In this document: piece after piece, positions 55,353 to 63,420 of the stretch
Numbering within the stretch: the stretch's first letter is position 1
How the letters are laid out: each line of letters opens with the position of its first letter
Origin: Bacilli bacterium
GTDB lineage: Bacteria > Bacillota_I > Bacilli_A > RF39 > UBA660
NCBI GenBank assembly: GCA_017460175.1
Contig: JAFUBO010000005.1
Span: 147,082 to 211,081 of the forward strand
DNA: 64,000 bases
Direction of reading: 5' to 3'
Position numbers and translations under genes: made by a program
The notes under the pieces: model-generated
What the model was told of the DNA's origin: nothing
Databases searched by the model: none
The model's input: only the letters and a program-made list of their open reading frames with translations

Positions 55353-57905
55353 ATGAAGAGAAGTGAAGTTGATAGAAGTAAATTGTCTCCTATGATGCAA
55401 CAATATATGGAGATAAAAGACAAGTATGAAGACTGTATCATATTTTTTCGTTTAGGTGATTTTTATGAAATGTTTTTTGATGATGCAATATTAACTTCAA
55501 GAATACTAGAGCTTACTTTAACGGGTAAACAAGCAGGACTTGATGAGAGAGTTCCAATGTGTGGGATACCACATCATGCTTATGCATCTTATGTTGATGA
55601 ACTTATTGATAAAGGTTATAAGGTAGCTATTTGTGAGCAATTGGAAGATCCTAAAGAAGTAAAAGGAATGGTCAAGAGAGATGTTATTCAAGTAGTTACT
55701 AAAGGAACTAGAATTGATGCAAATATTGATTCTAAGAGTAATAATTATATCGCAAATATATATAATTTTAATTATTGTTTTGGAATCAGTTATGCAGATG
55801 TTTCTACTGGAGATATTTATGCTACACTTGTTGAAGGCGAAAGTGATAAATTATTAAAAGAGATTGCTAAGTTAGGTTTTCGTGAGGTAATAGTTAATAA
55901 TACTATAGATCGAGAAATAGTTGATAAATTAAGAACTAATTTAGAATGTTTAGTAACAATTGAAAAAGAAGAATTAGAAGACGATGATTATAGTTATATT
56001 TATAAAGATATAGAAGATGTACGAATAGTAAAAACGTTAAAGCATTTACTTTATTATATAATTGAAACTAAAAAGGGTGATATGCATCATTTACAACCTT
56101 GTAGTGTATATAAATCTTCTATGTATTTAGAATTTGATTCTAATACTAAAAAGAATTTAGAATTAGTTGAAACTATAAGAAATAGAGAAAGACAATATAG
56201 TTTACTTTGGTTACTTGATAAATGTAAGACTGCTATGGGTAGCCGATATTTAAAAAATAGTATATTAAATCCATTAACTGATAAAAAATCTATCGAAAAA
56301 AGATATGATATGGTATCACTTTTATCGACTGAATTTATTTTAAGAGATGATTTAATTAAAGCATTAAACAATATTTATGATTTAGAAAGATTAGTTGGAA
56401 GAATTACATATGGTAATTTAAATGCAAAAGATTTATTGCAGTTAAAAACTTCTTTGAAAGAATTGCCTATTATTAGTAATATATTAAAGGAATTGAATTT
56501 TTCTAAGAAAATAAATACTTTTGATGAAGTGTATAGTTTACTTGAAAAATCTATTGCAGAGGATGCACCTTTTACATTACATGAAGGTCATTTAATAAAA
56601 GAAGGATATAATACTGAATTAGATGAATTAAAAAAGATTAGTAGTGGGTCTAAAGATTTTATTTTAGAATTAGAACAAACTGAAAAAGAAAAGACTGGTA
56701 TTAAGAATTTAAAAGTTGGTTTTAATAAAGTATTTGGTTATTATATTGAGGTTAGTAAGGGACAATGTAATTTAGTTAAAGATGAGTTTGGTTATGAAAG
56801 AAGACAAACTCTAAGTAATTGTGAAAGATTTACTACTCCTTTACTAAAAGAAAAAGAAAATATAATATTAGGTGCAGAAGAAAAAATTATTTCTTTAGAA
56901 TATAAATTATTTATGGATATTCGAGAAGTAATTAAAAGATATGTAAGTGATTTACAAAAAACTGCTAAAATAATTAGTGAAATTGATATGTTACAATCTT
57001 TTTCTATAGTTAGTGATTTATATAAATTTACTAGACCAAAATTAGTAAATGATAATACTATTAAATTAATAGGATGCCGACATCCAGTTGTTGAACAAGT
57101 TATGAAGGATAAATATATACCTAACGACGTGGTAATGGATAAGGCAACTAGTATTTTACTTATTACTGGTCCTAATATGGCTGGTAAGTCTACTTATATG
57201 AGACAAACTGCAATCACTGTTATAATGGCTCAAATGGGTTGTTTTGTACCTTGTGAAGAAGCTATACTTCCAATTTTTGATAAAATTTTTACAAGAATTG
57301 GAGCTAGTGATGACTTAGTTAGTGGTGAATCTACATTTATGGTAGAAATGAAAGAAGCAAATTTTGCTATAAGTGATGCTACAGAAAATAGTTTAATTTT
57401 ATTTGATGAATTAGGTCGTGGTACTGCTACATATGATGGTATAGCTTTAGCACAAGCAATATTGGAATATATTCATGATAAAATTAAAGCAAAGACAATG
57501 TTTTCTACACATTATCATGAATTAACTACTTTAGAAAAAGATTTAAAACATTTAAAAAATGTCCATGTGTCTGCAATAGAAGAAAATGGAAAAGTTACTT
57601 TTCTTCATAAAGTAAAACCTGGTGCAGTAGATAAAAGTTATGGTATTCATGTAGCTAGTCTTGCTAAATTACCTAGTAGCTTAATAGAAAGAGCTACTGA
57701 TATATTAAATATATATGAAAAGAAAAGCATAAAGAAAGAAGTTTTTACTCAAACTAGTTTATTTGAATTAGAAGAAGATGAATTAACTAATAAGCCAAAT
57801 GAAATAGAAGAAAAAATAAAAAGTATTAATCCACTTGAAATGACTCCTATGGAGGCATTAAATTATTTATATGATTTAAAAAAAGATATAAAAGATAAAA
57901 AGTGA
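55353..57905 (+). CDS. mutS: DNA mismatch repair protein MutS
   Basis: 850 residues from ATG 55353 (GGTGAGAAG). Mismatch-binding motif RLGDFYEMFFDDA (Phe-x-Glu) near residue 35, connector and clamp domains, then Walker A TGPNMAGKSTYMRQ, SGESTFMVEM, Walker B LILFDELGRGTATYDG and FSTHYHELT. QTSLFELEEDE near the C-terminus is a probable beta-clamp-binding motif. MutL is not adjacent; nusB follows. Complete MutS1-type protein. Confidence 0.98.
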   Translation: MKRSEVDRSKLSPMMQQYMEIKDKYEDCIIFFRLGDFYEMFFDDAILTSRILELTLTGKQAGLDERVPMCGIPHHAYASYVDELIDKGYKVAICEQLEDPKEVKGMVKRDVIQVVTKGTRIDANIDSKSNNYIANIYNFNYCFGISYADVSTGDIYATLVEGESDKLLKEIAKLGFREVIVNNTIDREIVDKLRTNLECLVTIEKEELEDDDYSYIYKDIEDVRIVKTLKHLLYYIIETKKGDMHHLQPCSVYKSSMYLEFDSNTKKNLELVETIRNRERQYSLLWLLDKCKTAMGSRYLKNSILNPLTDKKSIEKRYDMVSLLSTEFILRDDLIKALNNIYDLERLVGRITYGNLNAKDLLQLKTSLKELPIISNILKELNFSKKINTFDEVYSLLEKSIAEDAPFTLHEGHLIKEGYNTELDELKKISSGSKDFILELEQTEKEKTGIKNLKVGFNKVFGYYIEVSKGQCNLVKDEFGYERRQTLSNCERFTTPLLKEKENIILGAEEKIISLEYKLFMDIREVIKRYVSDLQKTAKIISEIDMLQSFSIVSDLYKFTRPKLVNDNTIKLIGCRHPVVEQVMKDKYIPNDVVMDKATSILLITGPNMAGKSTYMRQTAITVIMAQMGCFVPCEEAILPIFDKIFTRIGASDDLVSGESTFMVEMKEANFAISDATENSLILFDELGRGTATYDGIALAQAILEYIHDKIKAKTMFSTHYHELTTLEKDLKHLKNVHVSAIEENGKVTFLHKVKPGAVDKSYGIHVASLAKLPSSLIERATDILNIYEKKSIKKEVFTQTSLFELEEDELTNKPNEIEEKIKSINPLEMTPMEALNYLYDLKKDIKDKK

Positions 57906-57930
57906 CATTAAATATTTATTATGATAAAAT
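57902..57930 (+). promoter_or_regulatory. Promoter for nusB inside the mutS end
   Basis: GTGACA (57902-57907), 17-base spacer, TAAAAT (57925-57930) with extended TG (TGATAAAAT). The -35 overlaps the mutS stop. Confidence 0.6.
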
Positions 57931-57946
57931 GTTTGTAGGTGATAAA

Positions 57947-58348
57947 ATGAAGAATAGAAGTGAGTTAAGAGAAGTTATAATGAAAGTACTTTATCAAATT
58001 AATATGTTTGATGAAGCTAAAATTGAATATGAAACAAACGACTTAATAAAAGAACAATTAGAAGTTGAGAATAGTTTTGTAAACGATTCAATAAATGGAA
58101 TTATTAAAAATAAGAAAGAAATATATGAATTAGCAAATAAGTATTTGAAAGATTGGTCTATTGATAGATTAAATAAAGTTGATCAAGCAATTCTTGCTTT
58201 AGGTATTTATGAGTTAATGTATACTGATACTCCATCCGTTGTTTCAATTAATGAAGCAATTGAATTATCTAAAAAATATAGTGATGAAGCTGTTACTAAG
58301 ATGATTAATGGGGTACTTGATAGAATTTATCATGAAGAAGAGAAATAG
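57947..58348 (+). CDS. nusB: Transcription antitermination protein NusB
   Basis: 133 residues from ATG 57947 (AGGTGATAAA). N-terminal RSELREVIMKVLYQINM, C-terminal VDQAILALGIYELMYTDTPS and SINEAIELSKKYSDE...NGVLDRI are family signatures. It binds boxA RNA with S10 in rRNA antitermination. The gene before xseA is commonly nusB or folD. A hairpin overlaps its 3' end. Confidence 0.96.
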   Translation: MKNRSELREVIMKVLYQINMFDEAKIEYETNDLIKEQLEVENSFVNDSINGIIKNKKEIYELANKYLKDWSIDRLNKVDQAILALGIYELMYTDTPSVVSINEAIELSKKYSDEAVTKMINGVLDRIYHEEEK

Positions 58349-58365
58349 TTATATTTCTCCTTTTT
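58340..58365 (+). terminator. Intrinsic terminator of nusB
   Basis: GAGAAATA (58340-58347) / TATTTCTC (58352-58359) with short T5; possibly leaky, since xseA starts 17 bases later. Confidence 0.7.
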
Positions 58366-58381
58366 ATAAGAAGGTGATAAT

Positions 58382-59635
58382 TTGAATGATAAATATATTA
58401 CAGTTACACAATTAACTAGATATATCAAATATAAAATAGATAATGATGTAAATTTGAATGAAGTGTTTTTAAAAGGTGAAATAAGTAATTTTAAAGCACA
58501 TAGTAGAGGACATTTTTATTTTACTTTAAAAGATGAAAACAGCAGAATTAATGCTATTATGTTTGCATCTCAAACTAAAAATATAAAATTTACGCCAGAA
58601 GATGGTATGAAAGTGTTAGTAACTGGTAAAATTAGTGTTTTTGAAGCTAATGGAGCATATCAAATATATGTTAATGATATGTTAGAAGATGGTGTAGGTA
58701 ATTTATATATTGCTTTTGAACAATTAAAGAAAAAACTTGAAGATGAAGGTTTATTTAAAGATATTTATAAGAAACCTATTCCAAAGATACCTACTAAAGT
58801 AGGAGTAGTTACTGCACCTACGGGGGCTGCTATTAAGGATATTATATCTACTATTAAAAGAAGATGGCCATTGACTGAAATATATTTATTTCCAGCACTT
58901 GTTCAAGGAGAAGATGCAAAGGAAGATATTGTTAGACAAATTAGAAAAGCAGATTCTTATGGATTAGATACGTTAATAGTTGGACGTGGTGGAGGAAGTA
59001 TTGAAGATTTATGGGCCTTTAATGAAGAAATAGTTGCACGTGCTATATTTGAATGCAATACACCGGTAATAAGTGCTGTAGGTCATGAAATTGATTTTAC
59101 AATTGCAGATTTTGTGGCAGATCTTAGAGCTCCAACTCCTACAGGAGCAGCTGAAATGGCAGTTCCACAAATAAGTGACATTTCAAATTTATTAAAACAA
59201 ATTAATATAAGATTAGAAAATACTATTTTAAATAAAGTAAAAAATAATAGAAGAAAATTGGAAGATATTAAAAATAGTAATATATTTAAAAATCCAATAA
59301 TGATTTATCAAGCTAAGGAAATGATATTTGATAGTTTAATAGAAAAATTAAAATTTAATATTATTAATTTAAAGAATGTAAAGGAAAAAGATTTAATAAG
59401 ATTAAAAAATTCATATATTTTAAGAAAACCATATCAAATACTTGATAAGAAAAGTAATAAATACTTACAATTAATATCTAAATTAGAAACACTTAGTCCA
59501 TTACTTACTTTAAAAAGAGGTTACACAATTACTAAAAAGAATAATAAAGTAATTAGTAGTTCTAAGAAATTAAAAAAAGGTGATCATTTAGATATTGAAT
59601 TTAGTGATGGTATTATCAATACTGAAGTAATTTAG
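58382..59635 (+). CDS. xseA: Exodeoxyribonuclease VII large subunit
   Basis: 417 residues. TTG start at 58382 set by AAGGTGAT upstream; the nearby ATG is out of frame. OB fold with VTQLTRYIKYKIDNDVNLNEVFLKGEIS and HSRGHFYFTLKD, catalytic core RRWPLTEIYLFPALVQGEDA, LIVGRGGGSIEDLWAFNEE and SAVGHEIDFTIADFVAD, then the long helical C-terminal region and a terminal beta segment LKRGYTI. Degrades single-stranded DNA with XseB, encoded 11 bases downstream. Confidence 0.97.
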   Translation: MNDKYITVTQLTRYIKYKIDNDVNLNEVFLKGEISNFKAHSRGHFYFTLKDENSRINAIMFASQTKNIKFTPEDGMKVLVTGKISVFEANGAYQIYVNDMLEDGVGNLYIAFEQLKKKLEDEGLFKDIYKKPIPKIPTKVGVVTAPTGAAIKDIISTIKRRWPLTEIYLFPALVQGEDAKEDIVRQIRKADSYGLDTLIVGRGGGSIEDLWAFNEEIVARAIFECNTPVISAVGHEIDFTIADFVADLRAPTPTGAAEMAVPQISDISNLLKQINIRLENTILNKVKNNRRKLEDIKNSNIFKNPIMIYQAKEMIFDSLIEKLKFNIINLKNVKEKDLIRLKNSYILRKPYQILDKKSNKYLQLISKLETLSPLLTLKRGYTITKKNNKVISSSKKLKKGDHLDIEFSDGIINTEVI

Positions 59636-59646
59636 GAGGAATTAAA

Positions 59647-59874
59647 ATGGCAGATAAAAAAGAATTAAGTTTTGAAGAAAGTTTAGAAAAATTAGAAGAA
59701 ATTGTTAAAAGATTGGAAGTAGGGGATGTATTATTAGATGATGCAATTGATGAGTTTAATAATGCGATGAAACTTGCTAAAGTATGTGATGAAAAATTAA
59801 AGAAAGCTGAAGATGCTATTACGAAACTTGTAAAAGATAATGGAGAGGTAGTAGATTTTCAAATAGAAGAGTAG
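59647..59874 (+). CDS. xseB: Exodeoxyribonuclease VII small subunit
   Basis: 75 residues. LSFEESLEKLEEIVKRLEVG and LDDAIDEFNNAMKLAKVCDEKL form the two-helix hairpin typical of XseB. Good TAGGAGG site; last gene of nusB-xseA-xseB. In many Firmicutes ispA follows, but here it does not. Confidence 0.97.
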   Translation: MADKKELSFEESLEKLEEIVKRLEVGDVLLDDAIDEFNNAMKLAKVCDEKLKKAEDAITKLVKDNGEVVDFQIEE

Positions 59875-59888
59875 CAATACTCTTTTTA
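59869..59888 (+). terminator. Intrinsic terminator of xseB
   Basis: GAGTA-GCAA-TACTC (59869-59882) and T5. Confidence 0.7.
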
Positions 59889-59936
59889 TTTGCATATTTT
59901 GTAGAAAATTGGAGAATATATATATGAGGTGTAATT

Positions 59937-60911
59937 ATGAAAAAAATAAAATTATTATTAATTACTCTTATATGTCTATTTCCAATAAACATATATGCTT
60001 ATTCTGATAAAGTTATATTAGGTGGAGAAACTATTGGTATAGAAGTTTATTCAAAAGGAGTTTATGTAGTTGGTTTCTATGATGTTAATGGGAAAAGTAT
60101 AGGTAGTGATGCAGGTTTTAAAATAGGTGATATTATTACTAAAATTAATAATAAAAAGATAAATGATATACATGGATTGAATGATATGTTGAATGAATCT
60201 TCTATGTATACTTTTACGGTTATTAGAGATAATAGAGAATTAATTATTCCAATTAAATTAGAACTTGTTTCTGGAACTTTAAAAACAGGATTGTATGTTA
60301 AAGATAAAATTAATGGAATTGGAACACTTTCTTATATAGATCCTAATACTTTAGTATTTGGTTCACTTGGTCATGAAATACTTGAAAGTAAAAGTTATTC
60401 AAAATTTGAAATAAGTGATGGTAGTATCTATGATGCTTCTGTCTCTTCTATAGATAAGAGTTATAATGGTAATGCTGGTAGTAAAAATGCTATAATTGAT
60501 AAAAGTAGTGATATAGGAAATATTAAATCTAATGTGATAGAGGGTATTTTCGGAAAATATAATAATTCTATTGATAACAGAGAATTAATTGATGTAGGAA
60601 AAATTAATGAAATAAAAAAAGGTAAGGCTATTATAAAAACAGTTGTTTCAAATAATAAAGTGGAATCTTTTGATATTAATATAATAAATATAGATGAAAG
60701 TAGTGATACTAAAAATATATTGTTTGAAGTAGTTGATACAGATTTACTTAATAAAACAGGTGGTATTGTTCAAGGTATGAGTGGTTCTCCTATTATTCAG
60801 AATAATAAGATTATAGGTGTAGTTAATTATGTAATAGTTGATTCCACTAAACGAGGGTATGGGATATTTATTACAAAAATGTTAGAAGAAGGAGATAAGA
60901 TTATTTCTTAA
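59937..60911 (+). CDS. spoIVB: SpoIVB-family serine peptidase (S55) with PDZ domain
   Basis: 324 residues. N-terminal signal/anchor (KIKLLLITLICLFPINIYA), PDZ domain (AGFKIGDIITKINNKKINDI), then the S55 domain: GIGTLSYIDPNTLVFGSLGHEI carries the catalytic His and TGGIVQGMSGSPIIQNN the Ser. An Asp 15 residues before the Ser (DTDLLNKTGGI) fits the third catalytic position. In Bacillus SpoIVB from the forespore triggers pro-sigmaK processing; there it is followed by spo0A, which is absent here. Shorter than the ~425-residue Bacillus protein. Confidence 0.9.
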   Translation: MKKIKLLLITLICLFPINIYAYSDKVILGGETIGIEVYSKGVYVVGFYDVNGKSIGSDAGFKIGDIITKINNKKINDIHGLNDMLNESSMYTFTVIRDNRELIIPIKLELVSGTLKTGLYVKDKINGIGTLSYIDPNTLVFGSLGHEILESKSYSKFEISDGSIYDASVSSIDKSYNGNAGSKNAIIDKSSDIGNIKSNVIEGIFGKYNNSIDNRELIDVGKINEIKKGKAIIKTVVSNNKVESFDINIINIDESSDTKNILFEVVDTDLLNKTGGIVQGMSGSPIIQNNKIIGVVNYVIVDSTKRGYGIFITKMLEEGDKIIS

Positions 60912-60974
60912 CTCTTTTTTATTGTATTTATTTTTATTTATGATAAAATTATATTAGAGAATAGGAGAGGTAGT

Positions 60975-61295
60975 ATGTATATAGATTTAATAGTTTTAAT
61001 AATTTTAATAATTTTGGTTTTAATGTTTTTTAAGAGATTTTCATCATTTGTATTTTTAATGGCAATTGTTGATATTTCATTAAGAATATTGACTTTCATT
61101 AAGAATAACATAGGGCTTAGGGATTTAAGTAATTTAATTGGTAAATATTTACCAGAGAGTATGTTTGGTATAATTAATAGATATACTGAGAATGGATCTA
61201 TGTTTAATATAGTATTAAAATGGTCTTTTGTAGTTATAATGATCTTTTTCTTAATATATATAATTAAAATATTTATTAAAAAGAAAAAAATATAA
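60975..61295 (+). CDS. Small two-helix membrane protein, hypothetical
   Basis: 106 residues. An N-terminal membrane helix pair (YIDLIVLIILIILVLMFF and FVFLMAIVDISLRIL), a short soluble loop (LRDLSNLIGKYLPESMFGII) and a terminal helix (WSFVVIMIFFLIYIIKIFI) ending in Lys-rich KKKKI. No family recognised. AGGAGAGG site, and an extended -10 TGATAAAAT at 60941. Sits between spoIVB and spoIIGA, so a sporulation-related membrane role is possible by context. Confidence 0.65.
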   Translation: MYIDLIVLIILIILVLMFFKRFSSFVFLMAIVDISLRILTFIKNNIGLRDLSNLIGKYLPESMFGIINRYTENGSMFNIVLKWSFVVIMIFFLIYIIKIFIKKKKI

Positions 61296-61319
61296 AACGA
61301 CAATTAAGTCGTTTTTTTT
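61295..61319 (+). terminator. Intrinsic terminator
   Basis: AAACGAC-AATTAA-GTCGTTT (61295-61314) and T4-8. Confidence 0.85.
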
Positions 61320-61344
61320 ATTTTATAATTATTTTGGTGATTAG

Positions 61345-62061
61345 ATGAATATATATTTAGAAGAAGTATTTATTCTTAATTTTTTATTAGATTTTATGAT
61401 ACTTTATGGTACTAAAAGAATTTTAAAAAGAAATAATAAATTAATTAGAATAATAATAGGTAGTATATTAGGAAGTTTTACTACTTTTTTATTATTAATT
61501 AGTATTAGTAATTTATTATTACTTATTCTTAAATTATTAATTAGTGTCTTTTTAATAATAATTTCTTTTGGTATGAAAGATATTATTAGAAATACTTTAT
61601 ATTTTTATTTAATAAGTATAATTTTAGGAGGAAGTTTCTATTTGTTTGATATAAGTAATAACAGTATTATTTTAATTGGTGGTAGTTTTATAGTTATTAG
61701 TATTATTATTAAGGAGTTTTTAAATTATAAAGAGGTATTTACAAATAAATATTTAGTTACAATTATTTATAAAAAGAAGAAATATAATTTAGAAGGCTTT
61801 ATTGATACTGGTAATAGGCTTAGAGATTCTATTAGTAAAAAAGATGTAATACTTGTTAATTTAGATATTAAAAGTAATGAAATTTTATACGTACCATATA
61901 AAGCATTAAATACAAGTGGTATTATTCCTTGTATTAGACCTGATAAAGTTATTATTAATAATAAGGAGTTTAATGATGTTTTAGTTGGATTATCAAGGGA
62001 TAAATTTATTTTAGATTATAATTGTATATTACCTAATAGATTAAAGGAGGAATTATGTTAA
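61345..62061 (+). CDS. spoIIGA: Sporulation sigma-E factor-processing peptidase SpoIIGA
   Basis: 238 residues. About five N-terminal membrane helices (MNIYLEEVFILNFLLDFMIL start as in Bacillus SpoIIGA), then a cytoplasmic aspartic-protease-like domain with EGFIDTGNRLRDS, whose DTG is the catalytic aspartate motif. VPYKALNTSGIIPCIRP and ILDYNCILPNRL are further matching blocks. It cleaves pro-sigmaE in the mother cell. Overlaps sigE by 7 bases with AAAGGAGG inside, as in sporulating Firmicutes. Shorter than the ~309 residues of Bacillus. Confidence 0.93.
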   Translation: MNIYLEEVFILNFLLDFMILYGTKRILKRNNKLIRIIIGSILGSFTTFLLLISISNLLLLILKLLISVFLIIISFGMKDIIRNTLYFYLISIILGGSFYLFDISNNSIILIGGSFIVISIIIKEFLNYKEVFTNKYLVTIIYKKKKYNLEGFIDTGNRLRDSISKKDVILVNLDIKSNEILYVPYKALNTSGIIPCIRPDKVIINNKEFNDVLVGLSRDKFILDYNCILPNRLKEELC

Positions 62062-62744
62062 AAATAGTTAAGTTTATTAAAAAAATATTTTATAAAATTA
62101 CAAGTTGTTTTTATGTGGGAGCAACTGATATATTGCCTGAGCCTTTAAGTAAAGAAAAAGAAGATTATTATGTTGATTTAAAAGAAAAGGGTGATAGTGT
62201 TGCTAAAGATAAATTGATTGAACATAATTTAAGATTAGTGGTATTTTTATCTAAAAAATATGAAAATACAGGTGTTGATTTGGAAGATTTGGTAAGTATT
62301 GGTTCGATTGGTTTAATAAAGGCCATTAATACATTTTCAAGAGATAAAAATATTAAGTTAGCTACATATGCATCTCGTTGTATTGATAATGAAATATTAA
62401 TGTATCTTAGAAAAAATAAGAAAATACGTAGTGAAGTAAGTATAGATCAAGCTCTTTCTTTAGATGGTGATGGAAATGAATTGCATTTAGAAGATATTAT
62501 TGGTACCCCTAAAGATGAAATTACTAAAAATATTGAAACTAAAGATGATAAGGAATTAATGATTAATGAAATATTAGCATTAAAACCCAGAGATAGAGAA
62601 ATAATGATACTTAGATATGGATTACTTGGACATGATGAATATACTCAAAAAGAAGTTGCTGAAAAACTTGGAATTTCTCAAAGTTATATTTCTAGAATAG
62701 AAAAGAAAGTTATTAAAAGATTAAAAATACTCATAAACACATAA
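62055..62744 (+). CDS. sigE: RNA polymerase sigma-E factor (mother cell, pro-form)
   Basis: 229 residues. A basic amphipathic pro-sequence (LKIVKFIKKIFYKITSCFYV) is followed by GATDILPEPLSKEKE, matching the region around the SpoIIGA cleavage site. Region 2: EHNLRLVVFLSKKYENTGVD, LVSIGSIGLIKAINTF, ATYASRCIDNEILMYLR. Region 4: LKPRDREIMILRYGL and EVAEKLGISQSYISRIEKKV. The linker RSEVSIDQALSLDGDGNELH is characteristic of SigE/SigK. Cotranscribed with spoIIGA. All functional regions appear intact. Confidence 0.95.
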   Translation: MLKIVKFIKKIFYKITSCFYVGATDILPEPLSKEKEDYYVDLKEKGDSVAKDKLIEHNLRLVVFLSKKYENTGVDLEDLVSIGSIGLIKAINTFSRDKNIKLATYASRCIDNEILMYLRKNKKIRSEVSIDQALSLDGDGNELHLEDIIGTPKDEITKNIETKDDKELMINEILALKPRDREIMILRYGLLGHDEYTQKEVAEKLGISQSYISRIEKKVIKRLKILINT

Positions 62745-62772
62745 AAAGATTCTTTTTTAAGAATCTTTTTTT
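62743..62772. terminator. Bidirectional intrinsic terminator
   Basis: AAAAAGATTCTT (62743-62754) / AAGAATCTTTTT (62759-62770) between convergent sigE and the YigZ-family gene. Confidence 0.88.
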
Positions 62773-63329
62773 ATTAATATATTTTCTAGTATTTCATATT
62801 CTATTGGTAAATTCTTAATATTTTCTTTAGAAATAGTTGCGATATAAATTATTTTATTATTAAATTGTTTTTCTAATATATTTTTTTCATTTAAAATATA
62901 GTTTATTTGTTTTTCTAGATTATAATCAAATTCTATTCTAATTTTATAACCTTCTTCTAAGTATATATAATCAGCTTTTTTTAATGCTTCTGTTACTGAT
63001 TTAGTATAAGCTCTAATAAGACCACCAGCTCCTAATTTAATGCCTCCAAAATATCTTATAGTAATACATAATATATTATTTAGATTTTCTTTTTCTAAAA
63101 CATTTAACATTGGTTTTCCAGCAGTATTAGTTGGTTCATTATCATCACTGACTTTTTTTATATTGTTATAAATATATGCATATGTATGATGCGTTGCTTT
63201 TGGATGGATTTTTTTAATATTATTTAAATAATCATTTACATTTGAATTATCTATTTTATAAAGGTATGTAATAAACTTTGAATTTTTAATTATAATTTCA
63301 TTTTCAATATTATTTTTTATAGTTTTCAT
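62757..63329 (-). CDS. YigZ/IMPACT family protein
   Basis: 190 residues. NSKFITYLYKI, HPKATHHTYAYIY, the family core DNEPTNTAGKPMLNVL and ITIRYFGGIKLGAGGLIRAYTKSVTEAL identify the UPF0029/IMPACT N-terminal domain; the remaining ~70 residues form the second small domain (YigZ-C). Function uncertain, linked to translation/ribosome regulation in IMPACT homologues. Divergent from the transporter gene. Confidence 0.93.
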   Translation of the reverse strand: MKTIKNNIENEIIIKNSKFITYLYKIDNSNVNDYLNNIKKIHPKATHHTYAYIYNNIKKVSDDNEPTNTAGKPMLNVLEKENLNNILCITIRYFGGIKLGAGGLIRAYTKSVTEALKKADYIYLEEGYKIRIEFDYNLEKQINYILNEKNILEKQFNNKIIYIATISKENIKNLPIEYEILENILIKKDS

Positions 63330-63392
63330 TTAACCACCTATATTTATTATACATTATAAATAATAGAAAATATATTTAAATATTTAAATACG

Positions 63393-63401
63393 TGTTATAA
63401 T
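63393..63401 (+). promoter_or_regulatory. Extended -10 promoter for the AI-2E-family gene
   Basis: TGTTATAAT followed by AGGAGGG and the ATG at 63421. Confidence 0.55.
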
Positions 63402-63420
63402 ATGTATAGGAGGGATTCAT

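Noticed and set aside
60938-61303. 121-residue minus-strand open frame opposite the small membrane protein gene
   Set aside because: The plus-strand frame has a good ribosome site and terminator; the minus frame has no support and is an AT-rich shadow.
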